A stretch of 64,000 bases of DNA from Acidobacteria bacterium SCN 69-37 (lineage in GTDB: Bacteria > Acidobacteriota > Vicinamibacteria > Vicinamibacterales > SCN-69-37), in assembly GCA_001724025.1 (NCBI GenBank), contig MEDJ01000004.1, positions 1 to 64,000 on the forward strand. The letters run 5' to 3'. Position numbers and translations under genes: made by a program. Below, piece after piece: positions 44,928-54,123 of the stretch. How positions within the stretch are numbered: position 1 is the stretch's first letter; the number at the start of each line of letters is the position of its first letter. The notes below the pieces were generated by a model that ran no database searches, was not told the origin of the DNA, and saw only the letters and a program-made list of their open reading frames with translations.

Positions 44928-46412
44928 TCACCGTCGTCTGCGATCGTCGACGCGCACCGTGATCGATCGCCACTGCCCCTGGTTGAAACGGACGACGCTC
45001 AGCACGCAGCGGGTCACGTGTCCGGCCAGGATGGCCAGCCAGATGTCCATCGGATCCAGCCGCCCGAGCCGCTGGACGACGAAGCAGTAGCCGAGCGGAA
45101 TGGCGATCTGCGAGACGAGCGAGATGTACATCGGGCTGCGCGTGTCGCCCGTCCCCTGCAGGCCGCCCGTGTACGCCAGCGCAATCACGACGAACAGGCC
45201 CGACACGCTCAGGACGCGCAGCAGGTGCGTCCCCAGGTCGACGACGGCCGGCTGCGTCATGCCGAACACGGCCAGCAGCGGCCCGGGCAGGAAGAAGAAG
45301 CCGATGCCGAGCACGAAGGCCACCCAGAGCCCGATCCGCGCAGCCACGTGCACGGCCTGCTCCGCGCGATCGTAGTGGCCCGCCCCGAGGTTCTGGCCGG
45401 CGGTCGTCGCGGCCGCGCCCATCACGCCAACGGCCGTCCAGGTCACCAGCGAGAACAGCTGTGAGTAGGCAATCGCGAACGCCGCCTGCGCCTCGGCACT
45501 CTGCGCCAGCGACCCGATGAAGGCGAGCAACAGGACGCCGCCGATGTTCATCACGACGCCCTGCACGCCCGTCGGCAGCCCGAAGTGGAGCAACGCCCTG
45601 ATGATCGCCCAGTCCGGCCGGTACCCGAGCCCGGCCGGGAACGAGACCACCCACCCGCCACGCCACAGCTTCCACAGGCTGTACGCGGACACGACGCCGG
45701 CGGCCGTGACCGTCCCGATGGCCGCACCGGCCGTGCCGAAGGCAGGAATGGGCCCCAGACCGGGTATGAGGATTACGTTCAGCACGACGTTGATCGCCGT
45801 CATGGCGATCCCGAGGATCATCGGCGTCCTCGCATCGCCGGCCGCGCGCAGCGCACCGCCAACGAGGAAGAACAGCAGCATGCCCAGGCTGTAGACGAAC
45901 GAGATCCGCAGGTACGGCAGCGCCTCGGCCTGCACCGCCGGCGTGGCGTTGACGAACTGGAGCAGCCACGGCGAGGCCAGGTACCCGGCCGGCGCCACGA
46001 CGAGGATCGCGAGTACCGTGGTCGTCAGGAACGCCTGATAGACCACGCGGTCCGCCATGACGGCGTCGGCGGCGCCGACGCACCGCGCCACGAGAATGCT
46101 CATGCCGGTGAACAGCGACGTCGTGAACACGATCATCACGATGTGGATCTGCAGAGCCACGCCGATGCCGGCGTTGCCCGTGTAGCCGACGAAATGGCCG
46201 ACCATCGCGTGATCGACGATGCCCTGCAGGCCGCCGATGGCGTTGGTCAGCATCGTCGGCCACGCGAGCTTCCAGACGGCCGCCGGGAGCGGGCCCTCGA
46301 CGATCGATCTATCGAACCGCCGCGTGGGCGCCGGCGGCGGCAGGCACGGTTCGGGCGACGCCGCGTCCACGGGAACGCTGACGATGCCGGGCTCTTCGAC
46401 GGGGGAACACAC
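44928..46412 (-). CDS. MATE family efflux transporter
   Basis: A 494-aa protein with a soluble N-terminus of about 40 residues and twelve helices in two MatE repeats: WKLAWPTMLTNAIGGLQGIVDHAMVG and LLHFGLPTGVQGVVMNIGGV. TTAGQNLGAG and GGLQGTGDTRSP are typical loops. It would extrude cationic drugs or metabolites by Na+ or H+ antiport. GTG start; it converges on nhaR. Confidence 0.9.
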   Translation of the reverse strand: MCSPVEEPGIVSVPVDAASPEPCLPPPAPTRRFDRSIVEGPLPAAVWKLAWPTMLTNAIGGLQGIVDHAMVGHFVGYTGNAGIGVALQIHIVMIVFTTSLFTGMSILVARCVGAADAVMADRVVYQAFLTTTVLAILVVAPAGYLASPWLLQFVNATPAVQAEALPYLRISFVYSLGMLLFFLVGGALRAAGDARTPMILGIAMTAINVVLNVILIPGLGPIPAFGTAGAAIGTVTAAGVVSAYSLWKLWRGGWVVSFPAGLGYRPDWAIIRALLHFGLPTGVQGVVMNIGGVLLLAFIGSLAQSAEAQAAFAIAYSQLFSLVTWTAVGVMGAAATTAGQNLGAGHYDRAEQAVHVAARIGLWVAFVLGIGFFFLPGPLLAVFGMTQPAVVDLGTHLLRVLSVSGLFVVIALAYTGGLQGTGDTRSPMYISLVSQIAIPLGYCFVVQRLGRLDPMDIWLAILAGHVTRCVLSVVRFNQGQWRSITVRVDDRRRR

Positions 46413-46503
46413 CCTGACACTCTACCGACAAACCACGCGCGACGTACGCTCGTCGGCCGGCGCGTGTATGCTGTGTCGCGCTGGGTTCCCGAGGATCATC
46501 GTC

Positions 46504-47067
46504 ATGCCGTACGTGCTGACCCGTGGAGAGGTGGCGACACAACTCGACGCCATCCACGCGCGCGTCACCGAAGTGTGCGCCGGACTCGATGCGCAACAGA
46601 TGAACTGGCGCCCCGAGGGCGGGCGACGCTGGAGTATCGCGCAGTGCCTGGATCACCTGGCGAAAACGACCGTCGAGTACGGCCAGCGCGTCGAGGAGGC
46701 CATCGACGCGGCCCCGGAACTCCCGGAGCGCCCGGAAGCCCACCCGGGCCTGGCGGGCCGGCTGCTGATCTGGTCGATCGAGCCACCAAGCCGCATCCGT
46801 GTGCCGACGAAGGCGTCGCTGCGGCCGCCGGCGACGCTCGAGCCCGCCGTGGTGAGACGCGCGTTCAGCGACAGCCTCGACTACCTGTCGGCGCTGGCCG
46901 CACACGCCCTCCGCGTCGACGCCGCACGCATCCGTTACCGGAACCCGCTGATCGGCGATCTCCGCCTGTTCGACGTGGTCACGGGCGTGCTCGTGATCCT
47001 CGCGCACAACCGACGCCACATCGAACAGGCCAGACGCATCCGTCGTCACCGCGACTTCCCGCGGTGA
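46504..47067 (+). CDS. DinB superfamily protein
   Basis: A 187-aa four-helix protein of the DinB_2 group with WSIAQCLDHLAKT and a late LAHNRRHIEQARRI, whose histidines form the metal site of the family. Members include bacillithiol-type transferases and many uncharacterised enzymes. The ATG at 46504 was chosen after GAGG at 9 bp; the in-frame upstream part overlaps the MATE gene and is not conserved. Confidence 0.83.
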   Translation: MPYVLTRGEVATQLDAIHARVTEVCAGLDAQQMNWRPEGGRRWSIAQCLDHLAKTTVEYGQRVEEAIDAAPELPERPEAHPGLAGRLLIWSIEPPSRIRVPTKASLRPPATLEPAVVRRAFSDSLDYLSALAAHALRVDAARIRYRNPLIGDLRLFDVVTGVLVILAHNRRHIEQARRIRRHRDFPR

Positions 47068-47112
47068 CGACGACTCGATGCGGCGAATTCGCGCGACGTC
47101 CGTTTGCGCGCG

Positions 47113-47364
47113 CTATCGCCTGCCGACCACCACGCGATAGACGACGAGCAGCAGGATCGCGCCGAGCGTGGCCACGATGAACCCGGCCGCCTGATCCGGG
47201 CCGTACCAGCCGAGCATCCGTCCGAGATAGCCACCGACGACCGCACCCGCGATCCCGAGAATCACGGTGACGATCATGCCGCCGGGATCCTTGCCCGGCA
47301 TGATCAATTTCGCAATCACGCCCACGATCAATCCAAAGACGATCCAGCCGAGAATTCCGAACAT
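47113..47364 (-). CDS. GlsB/YeaQ/YmgE family stress-response membrane protein
   Basis: An 83-aa protein with three helices and the family pattern GWIVFGLIVGVIAKLIMPG followed by the Gly-rich VILGIAGAVVGGYLGRMLG. It is a general-stress inner membrane protein of unknown mechanism. It follows the SRPBCC gene on the same strand by 10 bp, so the two may be co-transcribed. Confidence 0.9.
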   Translation of the reverse strand: MFGILGWIVFGLIVGVIAKLIMPGKDPGGMIVTVILGIAGAVVGGYLGRMLGWYGPDQAAGFIVATLGAILLLVVYRVVVGRR

Positions 47365-47374
47365 ACGCCCCTCC

Positions 47375-47923
47375 TCACTGCGGGAGACCGGCTGGTGGTG
47401 CTTCTGCGACCGCCTTCAGTCGCGCCAGCCCTCTCTCGAAGTCCTTCCCCATCAGCCTGTCCATGCTGACGAACACACCCATCACCTTGCTGATGAACGG
47501 CAACGGCCCGTAGATGGCCCACGACACGGCCGTGCGGGAACCCTGAGCCTCGAGATCGAACGCCGACGCGTTCTCGGCGCGGAACGGCTTGATGAAGGCC
47601 AGCTCGATCGTGACGTGCGTCGGCGCGTCACTCCTGACGATCTCCATCCGACCGGTGCCGGCCCTGCTGTTGCCGCCCCACTCATAGACGGCGCCCTTGC
47701 CGCGCTCGGCCCCGCCATACGTCCGGCGCAGCGCGGGATCGAGATCCTCCCACGGCGACCAGCGGCGCCATGCGTGGAAATCGTCGATGAGCGGAAAGAT
47801 CTCCTCGGCGGGCCTGTCGATGACGACATGCCGCTCGACACGGAACGTGTCGGGCCTCATGGCCGCGTAGACCAGGAAGACGGCCACGGCCGCGACCAGA
47901 ACGAGAAGGACGTTCATCACCAC
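47375..47923 (-). CDS. SRPBCC family (polyketide cyclase-like) protein with membrane anchor
   Basis: A 182-aa protein with an N-terminal helix (MNVLLVLVAAVAVFLVYAAM) and a START/SRPBCC domain (VERHVVIDRPAEEIFPLIDDFHAWRRWSPWE) to about residue 175. The fold binds hydrophobic ligands; no ligand is suggested by sequence. GGAGG six bases upstream favours the GTG at 47923 over the ATG two codons later. Confidence 0.83.
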   Translation of the reverse strand: MVMNVLLVLVAAVAVFLVYAAMRPDTFRVERHVVIDRPAEEIFPLIDDFHAWRRWSPWEDLDPALRRTYGGAERGKGAVYEWGGNSRAGTGRMEIVRSDAPTHVTIELAFIKPFRAENASAFDLEAQGSRTAVSWAIYGPLPFISKVMGVFVSMDRLMGKDFERGLARLKAVAEAPPAGLPQ

Positions 47924-48007
47924 GGAGAACCTCCCACTGGCAGATTGCCTGACTGTCGAGGGGCCCATGGTAACAGACCCGGCGCGGACGGACGTCCGCG
48001 GTGGCTG

Positions 48008-48559
48008 TCACGCCTGCCGGCAGAGGGCCTGCAGCTTCAGCGTGGTCGCCCAGTTCCTGGTGGTCACGGCGGCCCCGAGCGCACGTCCGACCGCATCGAA
48101 GAGCGGGCTCTCGAGGATGCCGGCCGGACACGAGACGTAGACCGCCCGGGATCCGACAACGATGGCCTCGACGTTCCAGGACTGGCGCGTCAGCGGCAGG
48201 AGCTTCTCCCTGTCGGCGGCCGCGGCCAGAAACGCCACCATCGAACGGGAGGGATTGTCCGGGGTCGGGAGCGTGTTCTCCGCCACCACCAGGTCGACGT
48301 CGGACGCGGTCAGCACGAACGCACGTGCCGTGAAACCGAACCGCGCCTCGATCGCGCTGTCGATGACGGCCGCCAGCCGCGTCGCCGGCATGGCCCGGGC
48401 CGTGTCGAAGACCGCGTTGCCGCTGTTGAGCAGCGTGCGCACGCGGTCGTATCCGAGGCCCTCGAGGAGCTGACGCAGATCGGCCATCGGCACGCGCTTG
48501 TGGCCACCGACGTTCACGCCGCGCAGCAGCAACGCGTATCGTGGGCGGGCTCGCGGCAT
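48008..48559 (-). CDS. DUF1697 family protein
   Basis: A 183-aa protein matching DUF1697: RYALLLRGVNVGGHKRVPMADLR, YDRVRTLLNSGNAVF and RNWATTLKLQALC. The family is small, cytosolic and uncharacterised; the conserved RGVN and SGN motifs suggest a nucleic acid or nucleotide ligand, but this is unproven. ATG start. Confidence 0.85.
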   Translation of the reverse strand: MPRARPRYALLLRGVNVGGHKRVPMADLRQLLEGLGYDRVRTLLNSGNAVFDTARAMPATRLAAVIDSAIEARFGFTARAFVLTASDVDLVVAENTLPTPDNPSRSMVAFLAAAADREKLLPLTRQSWNVEAIVVGSRAVYVSCPAGILESPLFDAVGRALGAAVTTRNWATTLKLQALCRQA

Positions 48560-48617
48560 TCGTCGTCGCTCCGGCGGTGACGCAGGCGTTGTCCGTGGCC
48601 TCGGCCGGCTGTCGCGG

Positions 48618-49172
48618 TTACTTGATGGTCCAGAGATAGATGCGTGTGCCGTCGACGAGCTCGGACTTCTCGGCCGGCCACGAGGCCCCCATCGAGAACG
48701 CGTGCGAGGCCACGCGCGTGCCGGGCTTCAACTCACCCTGCAACCGCGGCATCAGCTTCTCGTTGAGGCTCTGGAGCAGGTACAACGTCACCACGCTGGC
48801 CTCGTCGATCTTCAGGGCCGGATCGAAGATGTCGCCGCGAATCAGCGTCACGCGATCCTGCACGCCGGCGGCGCGCACGTTCTCCGTGGCTTCCTTGATG
48901 CGCGTCGGATCGATGTCCACGCCCACGACACGCGCGCCGAGCCGCGCGGCCGCAATGACGAGCGCACCGTCACCACAGCCCAGGTCGTAGACCACGTCGT
49001 CCTTCGTGACGCCGGCCAGCGTCATCATGGCCGAAGCCACCGCCTCGCGCGTCGGGACGAAGATGACGTCGCGCGGCCGCTGCGCCGTGTTCGACTCGAT
49101 GACGGTCTGTGCCAGGCCCGCAACGGGGCACGACAGCGTGATAACCAGCAGCGCCGAGGTAATCCTTCGCAT
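48618..49172 (-). CDS. Exported class I SAM-dependent methyltransferase-like protein
   Basis: A 184-aa protein with a plausible signal peptide (ITSALLVITLSCPVAGLAQ) directly followed by a Rossmann methyltransferase core: VVYDLGCGDGALVIAAARLGA (motif I), GVDIDP (motif II) and VTLIRGDIFDP. Methyltransferases need cytosolic SAM, so an exported copy is puzzling. The ATG at 49172 was chosen because the leader starts there; a longer frame upstream reads as low-complexity Arg-rich sequence. Confidence 0.78.
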   Translation of the reverse strand: MRRITSALLVITLSCPVAGLAQTVIESNTAQRPRDVIFVPTREAVASAMMTLAGVTKDDVVYDLGCGDGALVIAAARLGARVVGVDIDPTRIKEATENVRAAGVQDRVTLIRGDIFDPALKIDEASVVTLYLLQSLNEKLMPRLQGELKPGTRVASHAFSMGASWPAEKSELVDGTRIYLWTIK

Positions 49173-49236
49173 GTCCGGGTCGTCCCTCCTCGATGAGGAT
49201 CCAGTATGCACGAGGATCCGCGACTTCACCGCGCCT

Positions 49237-49977
49237 TCACGCCGATCGAGCCGACGTCGGCCGCGACGCGCCGGTCCGGGCCGCGAGCTGATAGCGGGCG
49301 TACGCCGCCGACGGTACGTCGTCGTGCGCCCACCAGACCAGCGGCGCGTCGACGACATAGCCCGTGCGCGCGAGCAGATCGGTCATCTCCCCGGGCCGGT
49401 ACACGTTGAACCGGATGTCATCGACGCTGCCGTCCGCGTACTCGAATCGATGACAGCTGCGTCCATCCTCGAGCCAGCGATCGACGAGCGCGCCACGCGG
49501 ATCGCGGACCCCGCGCATCTGGTGGGCCGCGAGCCAGTCCGGGTGATAAAGGTCGAGCAGCAGCCGTCCGCCGGGCCGCAGGATCGTCGCCATCGCCCGC
49601 AGGACGTCTTCGTCATCGGCGCGCGTGCTGAAGCCGATGCTGTTCCAGTAGCTGACCACCACGTCGAACGTCCACCGCATGTGCCCGATGTGTCGGAAGT
49701 CCAGGCCGACGAATCGGCCGCGTGGCGTCGACAGGCGCGCCGCGCGCAGCGCCTCGACGTTCGCGTCGATGCCCGTGACGTCGAACCCCCGTGCCGCGAG
49801 CGCCGCGATGACGCGACCGGTGCCGCACGCCACCTCGAGGAGCCGGGGAAACGCCTCGGGCGGCGCCAGCCGCGCTGTCGCATCCGCTTCGAGGGCCGTG
49901 TGGCCGGCGGGAATGGCGGCGGCGAACGTCTCGTAGAACGCGCGCGAATAGTTCGACGTGTCCTGCATGGTCGTCAC
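49237..49977 (-). CDS. Class I SAM-dependent methyltransferase
   Basis: A 246-aa cytosolic methyltransferase: LLEVACGTGRVIAALAARG (motif I), VTGIDAN (II), FDVVVSYWNSIGF and ILRPGGRLLLDLYHPD (post motifs). It resembles small-molecule methyltransferases. The GTG overlaps the stop of the FAD monooxygenase gene (GTGA), which suggests it acts on the same compound. An ATG lies at 49968. Confidence 0.87.
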   Translation of the reverse strand: MTTMQDTSNYSRAFYETFAAAIPAGHTALEADATARLAPPEAFPRLLEVACGTGRVIAALAARGFDVTGIDANVEALRAARLSTPRGRFVGLDFRHIGHMRWTFDVVVSYWNSIGFSTRADDEDVLRAMATILRPGGRLLLDLYHPDWLAAHQMRGVRDPRGALVDRWLEDGRSCHRFEYADGSVDDIRFNVYRPGEMTDLLARTGYVVDAPLVWWAHDDVPSAAYARYQLAARTGASRPTSARSA

Positions 49978-51173
49978 CTGAGGGTGCGGTGGGGATCGGC
50001 TTCACCGGCGAGCATGAACATCTTCGCCATGCGCTCGGCCGGCACCAGCCGGATCAAGAGCGTCCGCAGCGCGGCGAGCAGCGGATTGTGCGTGGTCGTG
50101 ACGCGGGCCGCCCGGCGGCCGCGCTGCACGAGCGCCGCGGTGCGCGCTGCGCGGACCTGCTCGTAACGCCGGAGCGCGGCGGGGACGTCGTCGCGTGCGT
50201 GCGACAGCGCGAGACCGAGCGCGATGGCGTCCTCCATGGCCTGCGCCGCGCCCTGGCCCGTGTGCGGCAGCATCGGATGCGCGGCGTCCCCGAGCAGGGT
50301 CACCGGCCCACGCCCCCACCGGTCGAGCGGATCGCGATCAAAGAGAACATCGAATCGCATGTCCTCGACGCGCGTGGCGCGCACGATCGCGCGGAAGGTG
50401 TCATCGAGCCGCGCCCCGAATCGCTCGGCCATCGCCGGCGGATCGACGCCCGCCGGCACGTCACGTGCCGGCATCGACATGTACCAGTAGACCGCGTCCG
50501 ATCCGGCCTGCGCGATCGAGGCCTCGATGCCGGACCCGAGATACGTGGCCGCGCTGACGCCGCCCATCTCGCGCGCCGCGTCGATCGCCACGCCGCGCAG
50601 TGCCCCGTAGCCGCTGGTGCGCGGTGGCCCTTCGTCCGGGTGCAGTTGCCGGCGGATGGCGGACGCCACGCCGTCGGCCCCCACCAGCAGATCGCCACGC
50701 TCGCACCGTCCATCAGCGAGCTGCACGACCACGCCAGACCCATCAGCGTCGAAGCCCGTCACCTGACTGCTCGTGACCACCACATCCGAGCCGACGGCGT
50801 CGAGCAGCGCACCGTGCAGCACCGGACGCGTGGCCACGATGGCCACCGCATCGTCGATCGCATCTGGCAGGACGACGCGCTTGAGCGGCCGGCCGTCGGC
50901 ACGCCGGATCTCGGCACGCTGTGTGCGGTGTCCGCCGCTACGCACGCGCGCACTCACGCCGAGTTCCTCGAGCGCCACCATCGCGTTGGCCGCCAGGTTC
51001 AGCGCGAACCCGAGCTCGCGGGGCGCAGCCGCCTGCTCGAAGAGACGGACGCGCCAGCCCGCGCGCCGCAGCGTGATGCCGGCCGACAGTCCGCCAATCC
51101 CGGCGCCGACGATGAGCGCCGTCCGGCCCATCGCGGCATGGTCGCGCGTCACGCGGTCGTTGCCGGTGGTCAT
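49974..51173 (-). CDS. FAD-dependent monooxygenase (PHBH-like)
   Basis: A 399-aa flavoprotein: GAGIGGLSAGITLRRAG (GxGxxG at residues 23-28), a DG motif in VGADGVASAIRRQL, and VTLLGDAAHPMLPHTGQGAAQ, the FAD ribityl-binding motif. This is the aromatic-hydroxylase (group A) family, using NAD(P)H and O2. It is coupled with a DUF985 cupin upstream (ATGA) and a methyltransferase downstream (GTGA). A start at the later ATG before GRTALIVGAG is possible. Confidence 0.9.
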   Translation of the reverse strand: MTTGNDRVTRDHAAMGRTALIVGAGIGGLSAGITLRRAGWRVRLFEQAAAPRELGFALNLAANAMVALEELGVSARVRSGGHRTQRAEIRRADGRPLKRVVLPDAIDDAVAIVATRPVLHGALLDAVGSDVVVTSSQVTGFDADGSGVVVQLADGRCERGDLLVGADGVASAIRRQLHPDEGPPRTSGYGALRGVAIDAAREMGGVSAATYLGSGIEASIAQAGSDAVYWYMSMPARDVPAGVDPPAMAERFGARLDDTFRAIVRATRVEDMRFDVLFDRDPLDRWGRGPVTLLGDAAHPMLPHTGQGAAQAMEDAIALGLALSHARDDVPAALRRYEQVRAARTAALVQRGRRAARVTTTHNPLLAALRTLLIRLVPAERMAKMFMLAGEADPHRTLR

Positions 51174-51601
51174 CGATCGTCGAGCTCGAAATCGGCGAAC
51201 TCGAAGCCCGGTCCCACGCTGCAGCTCACGAGCGTATACGCACCCGCGGACCTGGCCGCCTGCCATCGACCGGCTGGAACCACCAGCACCGGCACCGCCT
51301 CGCCGTCGACGGGCCCGAGTGGCTGTGTCGTCGCGTCCGGCGCATCAGGCGCGTCGGCCAGCGTCAGCGCGAGCGGATCGCCCTCGTGGTAATGCCAGAT
51401 CTCATCCGAGGCCACGCGATGCCACCGGCTCCGATCGCCATCGGCGAGCAGGAAGTAGATGACCGTGATCGCGCTGCGCGCCTGCCGGCCATCGTCGGGT
51501 GCGACCTGGCGCGGCGAGCGATGAATCTCGCGGAAATATCCGCCCTCCGGATGAGGGCGCAGCTGGAGGGTCGAGATCAGATGAGTCGCGCGCGGGTGCA
51601 T
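51170..51601 (-). CDS. Cupin, DUF985 family
   Basis: A 143-aa protein with the DUF985 pattern LQLRPHPEGGYFREIHRS, SAITVIYFLLADGDRSRWHRVASDEIWHYHEG and VPAGRWQAARS. The His and Glu residues of the two cupin motifs are kept, so metal binding is likely. Similar proteins include sugar-epimerase-like and uncharacterised enzymes. It starts the coupled set with the FAD monooxygenase. Confidence 0.87.
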   Translation of the reverse strand: MHPRATHLISTLQLRPHPEGGYFREIHRSPRQVAPDDGRQARSAITVIYFLLADGDRSRWHRVASDEIWHYHEGDPLALTLADAPDAPDATTQPLGPVDGEAVPVLVVPAGRWQAARSAGAYTLVSCSVGPGFEFADFELDDR

Positions 51602-51673
51602 CCCCCGTAGCCTACACGGCCGGCGCGTCCGTTCGCGCTGGCCGCCCGCGCAGGCCGGCAACGCAAGAACTCT

Positions 51674-53356
51674 TCAGGGAGCCAGTTGCGCGGAGGCGAC
51701 GAGCAGCCAGTCCTCGTCGCCGGGTGCCGTGAATCGCATGACGTTCTTCTCGACAAGGGCCGTGGCCGCTGTGCGCTCGCCCGTGCGGGGATTGATCCAG
51801 GTGACCGGCGTGCCGGCAGCAATGGCGTCGGCGCGCAGCCGCACGGTGGGCACCTCCGGCGTATAAGCCACGAGCAGGTCGCGCTCGGCCGATGCGGACA
51901 CGCTGATGAAGGCCGACGCGCGATCGGTGCCCGGCTGTTCGACGAGCAGGTCTGGCGCGGGCCGCAGCCGTTCGAATCCGATCGCGGTGAAGACGTCGAC
52001 GAGATGGCCCATCTCGGTGGCGGCCGGCATCTCGAGCGCCTCGCGCCAGGGCAGCGGCGTACCGGTGTCCGGGTGATCGACGGGCGGTCCCGATCCGTCG
52101 TCCCAGCCCCAGACGCCGTGACCGCCGTACGAGACGCCGGCGGTCGGCGTGTCGAGCAGGCTCCAGTAGATGGCGCGACGAACGGCCTGCGCCGGGATCG
52201 GCTCGCGTGACTGATACGCGCGGTGATGCTCGTACGGCGGCTCGAGGTTGATGAACGGCCGGATCGGGGCCTTCGCCCAGTCACGCGCCGGCGGCCCGCT
52301 CGTCAGCCACCGCAGCGCACGATCATCGTCGCCATGCCCGCTCTGATAGCCGTTGAAGCCGAGCCACGCTTCGTCCGCGAACTCGTCGAGCACCCACTGC
52401 ATGCCGCCCGGGTGCATGCCCACGGGTGCGGGGGTGTCGTGATCGAACACCGCGCGACCGATGCGCGTCCAGCGATCGGCCCGCTGACCGCGATAGTCAC
52501 CATCACCCGCCAGCAGCCACGCGCTGCTGTGCCCCTGCCACCGCGCCACCATGTATTGCGCGAGCTTGATGGCCTGATCCTCGGGCAGCGCATAGCCGGG
52601 GTTGATCGCGGGATCGCTTCCACTGCCGATCGCCCACAGCAGCACCGGCACGTTCAGCAGCCCCGCGCGATCGAGCGCCCGCACGCGCGCATCGAGCCGC
52701 TGGAAGAACACGGGCTCGATGACGATGCGATCGTGGCCGGAGAACGCCGGCAGGTCCTGGCGATCGCCGGTGGGCGCCGCGCGCCACTGGGTGGCCACCC
52801 ACTGGATGGCCGTGAATCCCTGCTCCCGGCGCGTGTCGAGATAGTGCTGCCACTCGTCGGGCGTGGCCTTGAGCGCCGCGTTCCAGCCCGTATCGGCCAG
52901 CCAGAAAAACGGTGTGCCGTCCGCGTGCTCGAGATACGTGCCCGACGCGGCCACGCGCACGGGGCCGTGCCGCTCGAACACCGTGCCCTCGTCGTCGGGA
53001 TCGCGATCGGCGACCGTGAACCGGCCGGTGCGGCCCTGCAGGCCGCTGTCGTCATCGGGCACGGCGTGCGTCAGGAAGGTCCACACGCCGGGCTCGTCCG
53101 GCGAGAACCGGACGCGCCAGATGCGGCCGCCGTCCCAGAATCCCCTGACGGTCACCGCGCGCTTCGAGGGCGACGTGAACGTCACCAGCAGGCTCTGATC
53201 CTGGAAGGGATTGTCGGTGGACGCGGTGCTGGCGAACGCCGTCTCGAACTGGCCCCAGCGCGGCACGGTCGAGACATCGGTACACGCCGCCGTGGCCAGC
53301 CAGGCCAGCACGATCACGGCAAGACGCCATCCGCTCGGGGACAGGAAGGCAGACAT
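51674..53356 (-). CDS. DUF4038 (apiosidase-like) glycoside hydrolase lipoprotein
   Basis: A 560-aa lipoprotein (LATAAC, Cys25) with an N-terminal DUF5060-like beta-sandwich (RWGQFETAFAST to FTVADRD), a DUF4038 TIM barrel (FFWLADTGWNAALKATPDEWQHYLDTR, WVATQWR, AWLLAGDGDY, YEHHRAY), and a short C-terminal beta domain (VTWINPRTGERTAA). Characterised relatives cleave apiose- or other pentose-rich pectin side chains; the substrate here is unproven. The ATG at 53356 is preferred to the adjacent TTG. Confidence 0.87.
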   Translation of the reverse strand: MSAFLSPSGWRLAVIVLAWLATAACTDVSTVPRWGQFETAFASTASTDNPFQDQSLLVTFTSPSKRAVTVRGFWDGGRIWRVRFSPDEPGVWTFLTHAVPDDDSGLQGRTGRFTVADRDPDDEGTVFERHGPVRVAASGTYLEHADGTPFFWLADTGWNAALKATPDEWQHYLDTRREQGFTAIQWVATQWRAAPTGDRQDLPAFSGHDRIVIEPVFFQRLDARVRALDRAGLLNVPVLLWAIGSGSDPAINPGYALPEDQAIKLAQYMVARWQGHSSAWLLAGDGDYRGQRADRWTRIGRAVFDHDTPAPVGMHPGGMQWVLDEFADEAWLGFNGYQSGHGDDDRALRWLTSGPPARDWAKAPIRPFINLEPPYEHHRAYQSREPIPAQAVRRAIYWSLLDTPTAGVSYGGHGVWGWDDGSGPPVDHPDTGTPLPWREALEMPAATEMGHLVDVFTAIGFERLRPAPDLLVEQPGTDRASAFISVSASAERDLLVAYTPEVPTVRLRADAIAAGTPVTWINPRTGERTAATALVEKNVMRFTAPGDEDWLLVASAQLAP

Positions 53357-53450
53357 CAATCCGGGTGATGCGGGCAGGTTCCCACAGGCCGGGGGTCGGA
53401 GTCGAGCACAGAATCGATCGCGCGCCGCGCCGGCCGGCCGCCGGCCACGG

Positions 53451-54005
53451 TCAAGGCTCGCGCGTGAACGAGAAAATCGCGGCGTCGTGCGCCACGCCGT
53501 GCAGCAGGATCCGGCGCCGCAGCACGCCCTCGCGCAGCGCCCCGGACTTCTCGGCCACGCGCAGGCTCGGCAGGTTGCCGGTGGCCACGACGATCTCGAG
53601 CCGGATCAAGTCCGTGTGCGCGAAGGCCCAGTCGCGCGCCAGCTGCACGGCCTGGGTGGCCGCGCCCCGGCCCGTGGCCGTCGATCGAATCCAGTAGCCG
53701 AGATTCGCCCGCCTGTTGACCGTATCGATCCGATTCAGGCCGCATCCTCCCAGGTACCGGCCGTCGTGGCCGACGACGGCAAACGAGAAGGCCTCACGCG
53801 CGTCGAACGCGGCCACCTGCTCGGCCAGCCAGATCCGCGATTCGTCGATCACATAGCCGGGATGACACCAGGGCATCCAGGGATACATCAGGGGAGTGGA
53901 CTCTCGAGCCGCCTCGAAGAGTGCGTCGGCGTCGACGACGGCACAGCGGCGGAGATGGGCGATCGGGCGATCGCGGCGGTCGGAATCAGCTGTCGTCTCA
54001 GGCAT
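53451..54005 (-). CDS. GNAT acetyltransferase, RimJ/RimL type
   Basis: A 184-aa protein: LRRCAVVDADALFEAARES at the start, NLGYWIRSTATGRGAATQAVQL for acetyl-CoA binding, and IVVATGNLPSLRVAEKSGALREGVLR in the Rim group's C-terminal part. It probably acetylates a protein N-terminus or a small amine. Monocistronic; the region 54006-54123 upstream holds no gene. Confidence 0.88.
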   Translation of the reverse strand: MPETTADSDRRDRPIAHLRRCAVVDADALFEAARESTPLMYPWMPWCHPGYVIDESRIWLAEQVAAFDAREAFSFAVVGHDGRYLGGCGLNRIDTVNRRANLGYWIRSTATGRGAATQAVQLARDWAFAHTDLIRLEIVVATGNLPSLRVAEKSGALREGVLRRRILLHGVAHDAAIFSFTREP

Positions 54006-54123
54006 CAGCAGTCAGTGAAGTCCTTCGCGTACGACGTCGCCGGGGCTCCGGGAGGGGGGCGCCAGTATATCGCGCTGCGATCCTGCTGCACACACGCTCC
54101 CGCCGGGCCGCGGCTGTCGGCAT

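Noticed and set aside
45585-47180. Long plus-strand frame across the MATE and DinB genes
   Set aside because: Its Arg-rich sequence has no domain and overlaps two well-supported genes in other frames.
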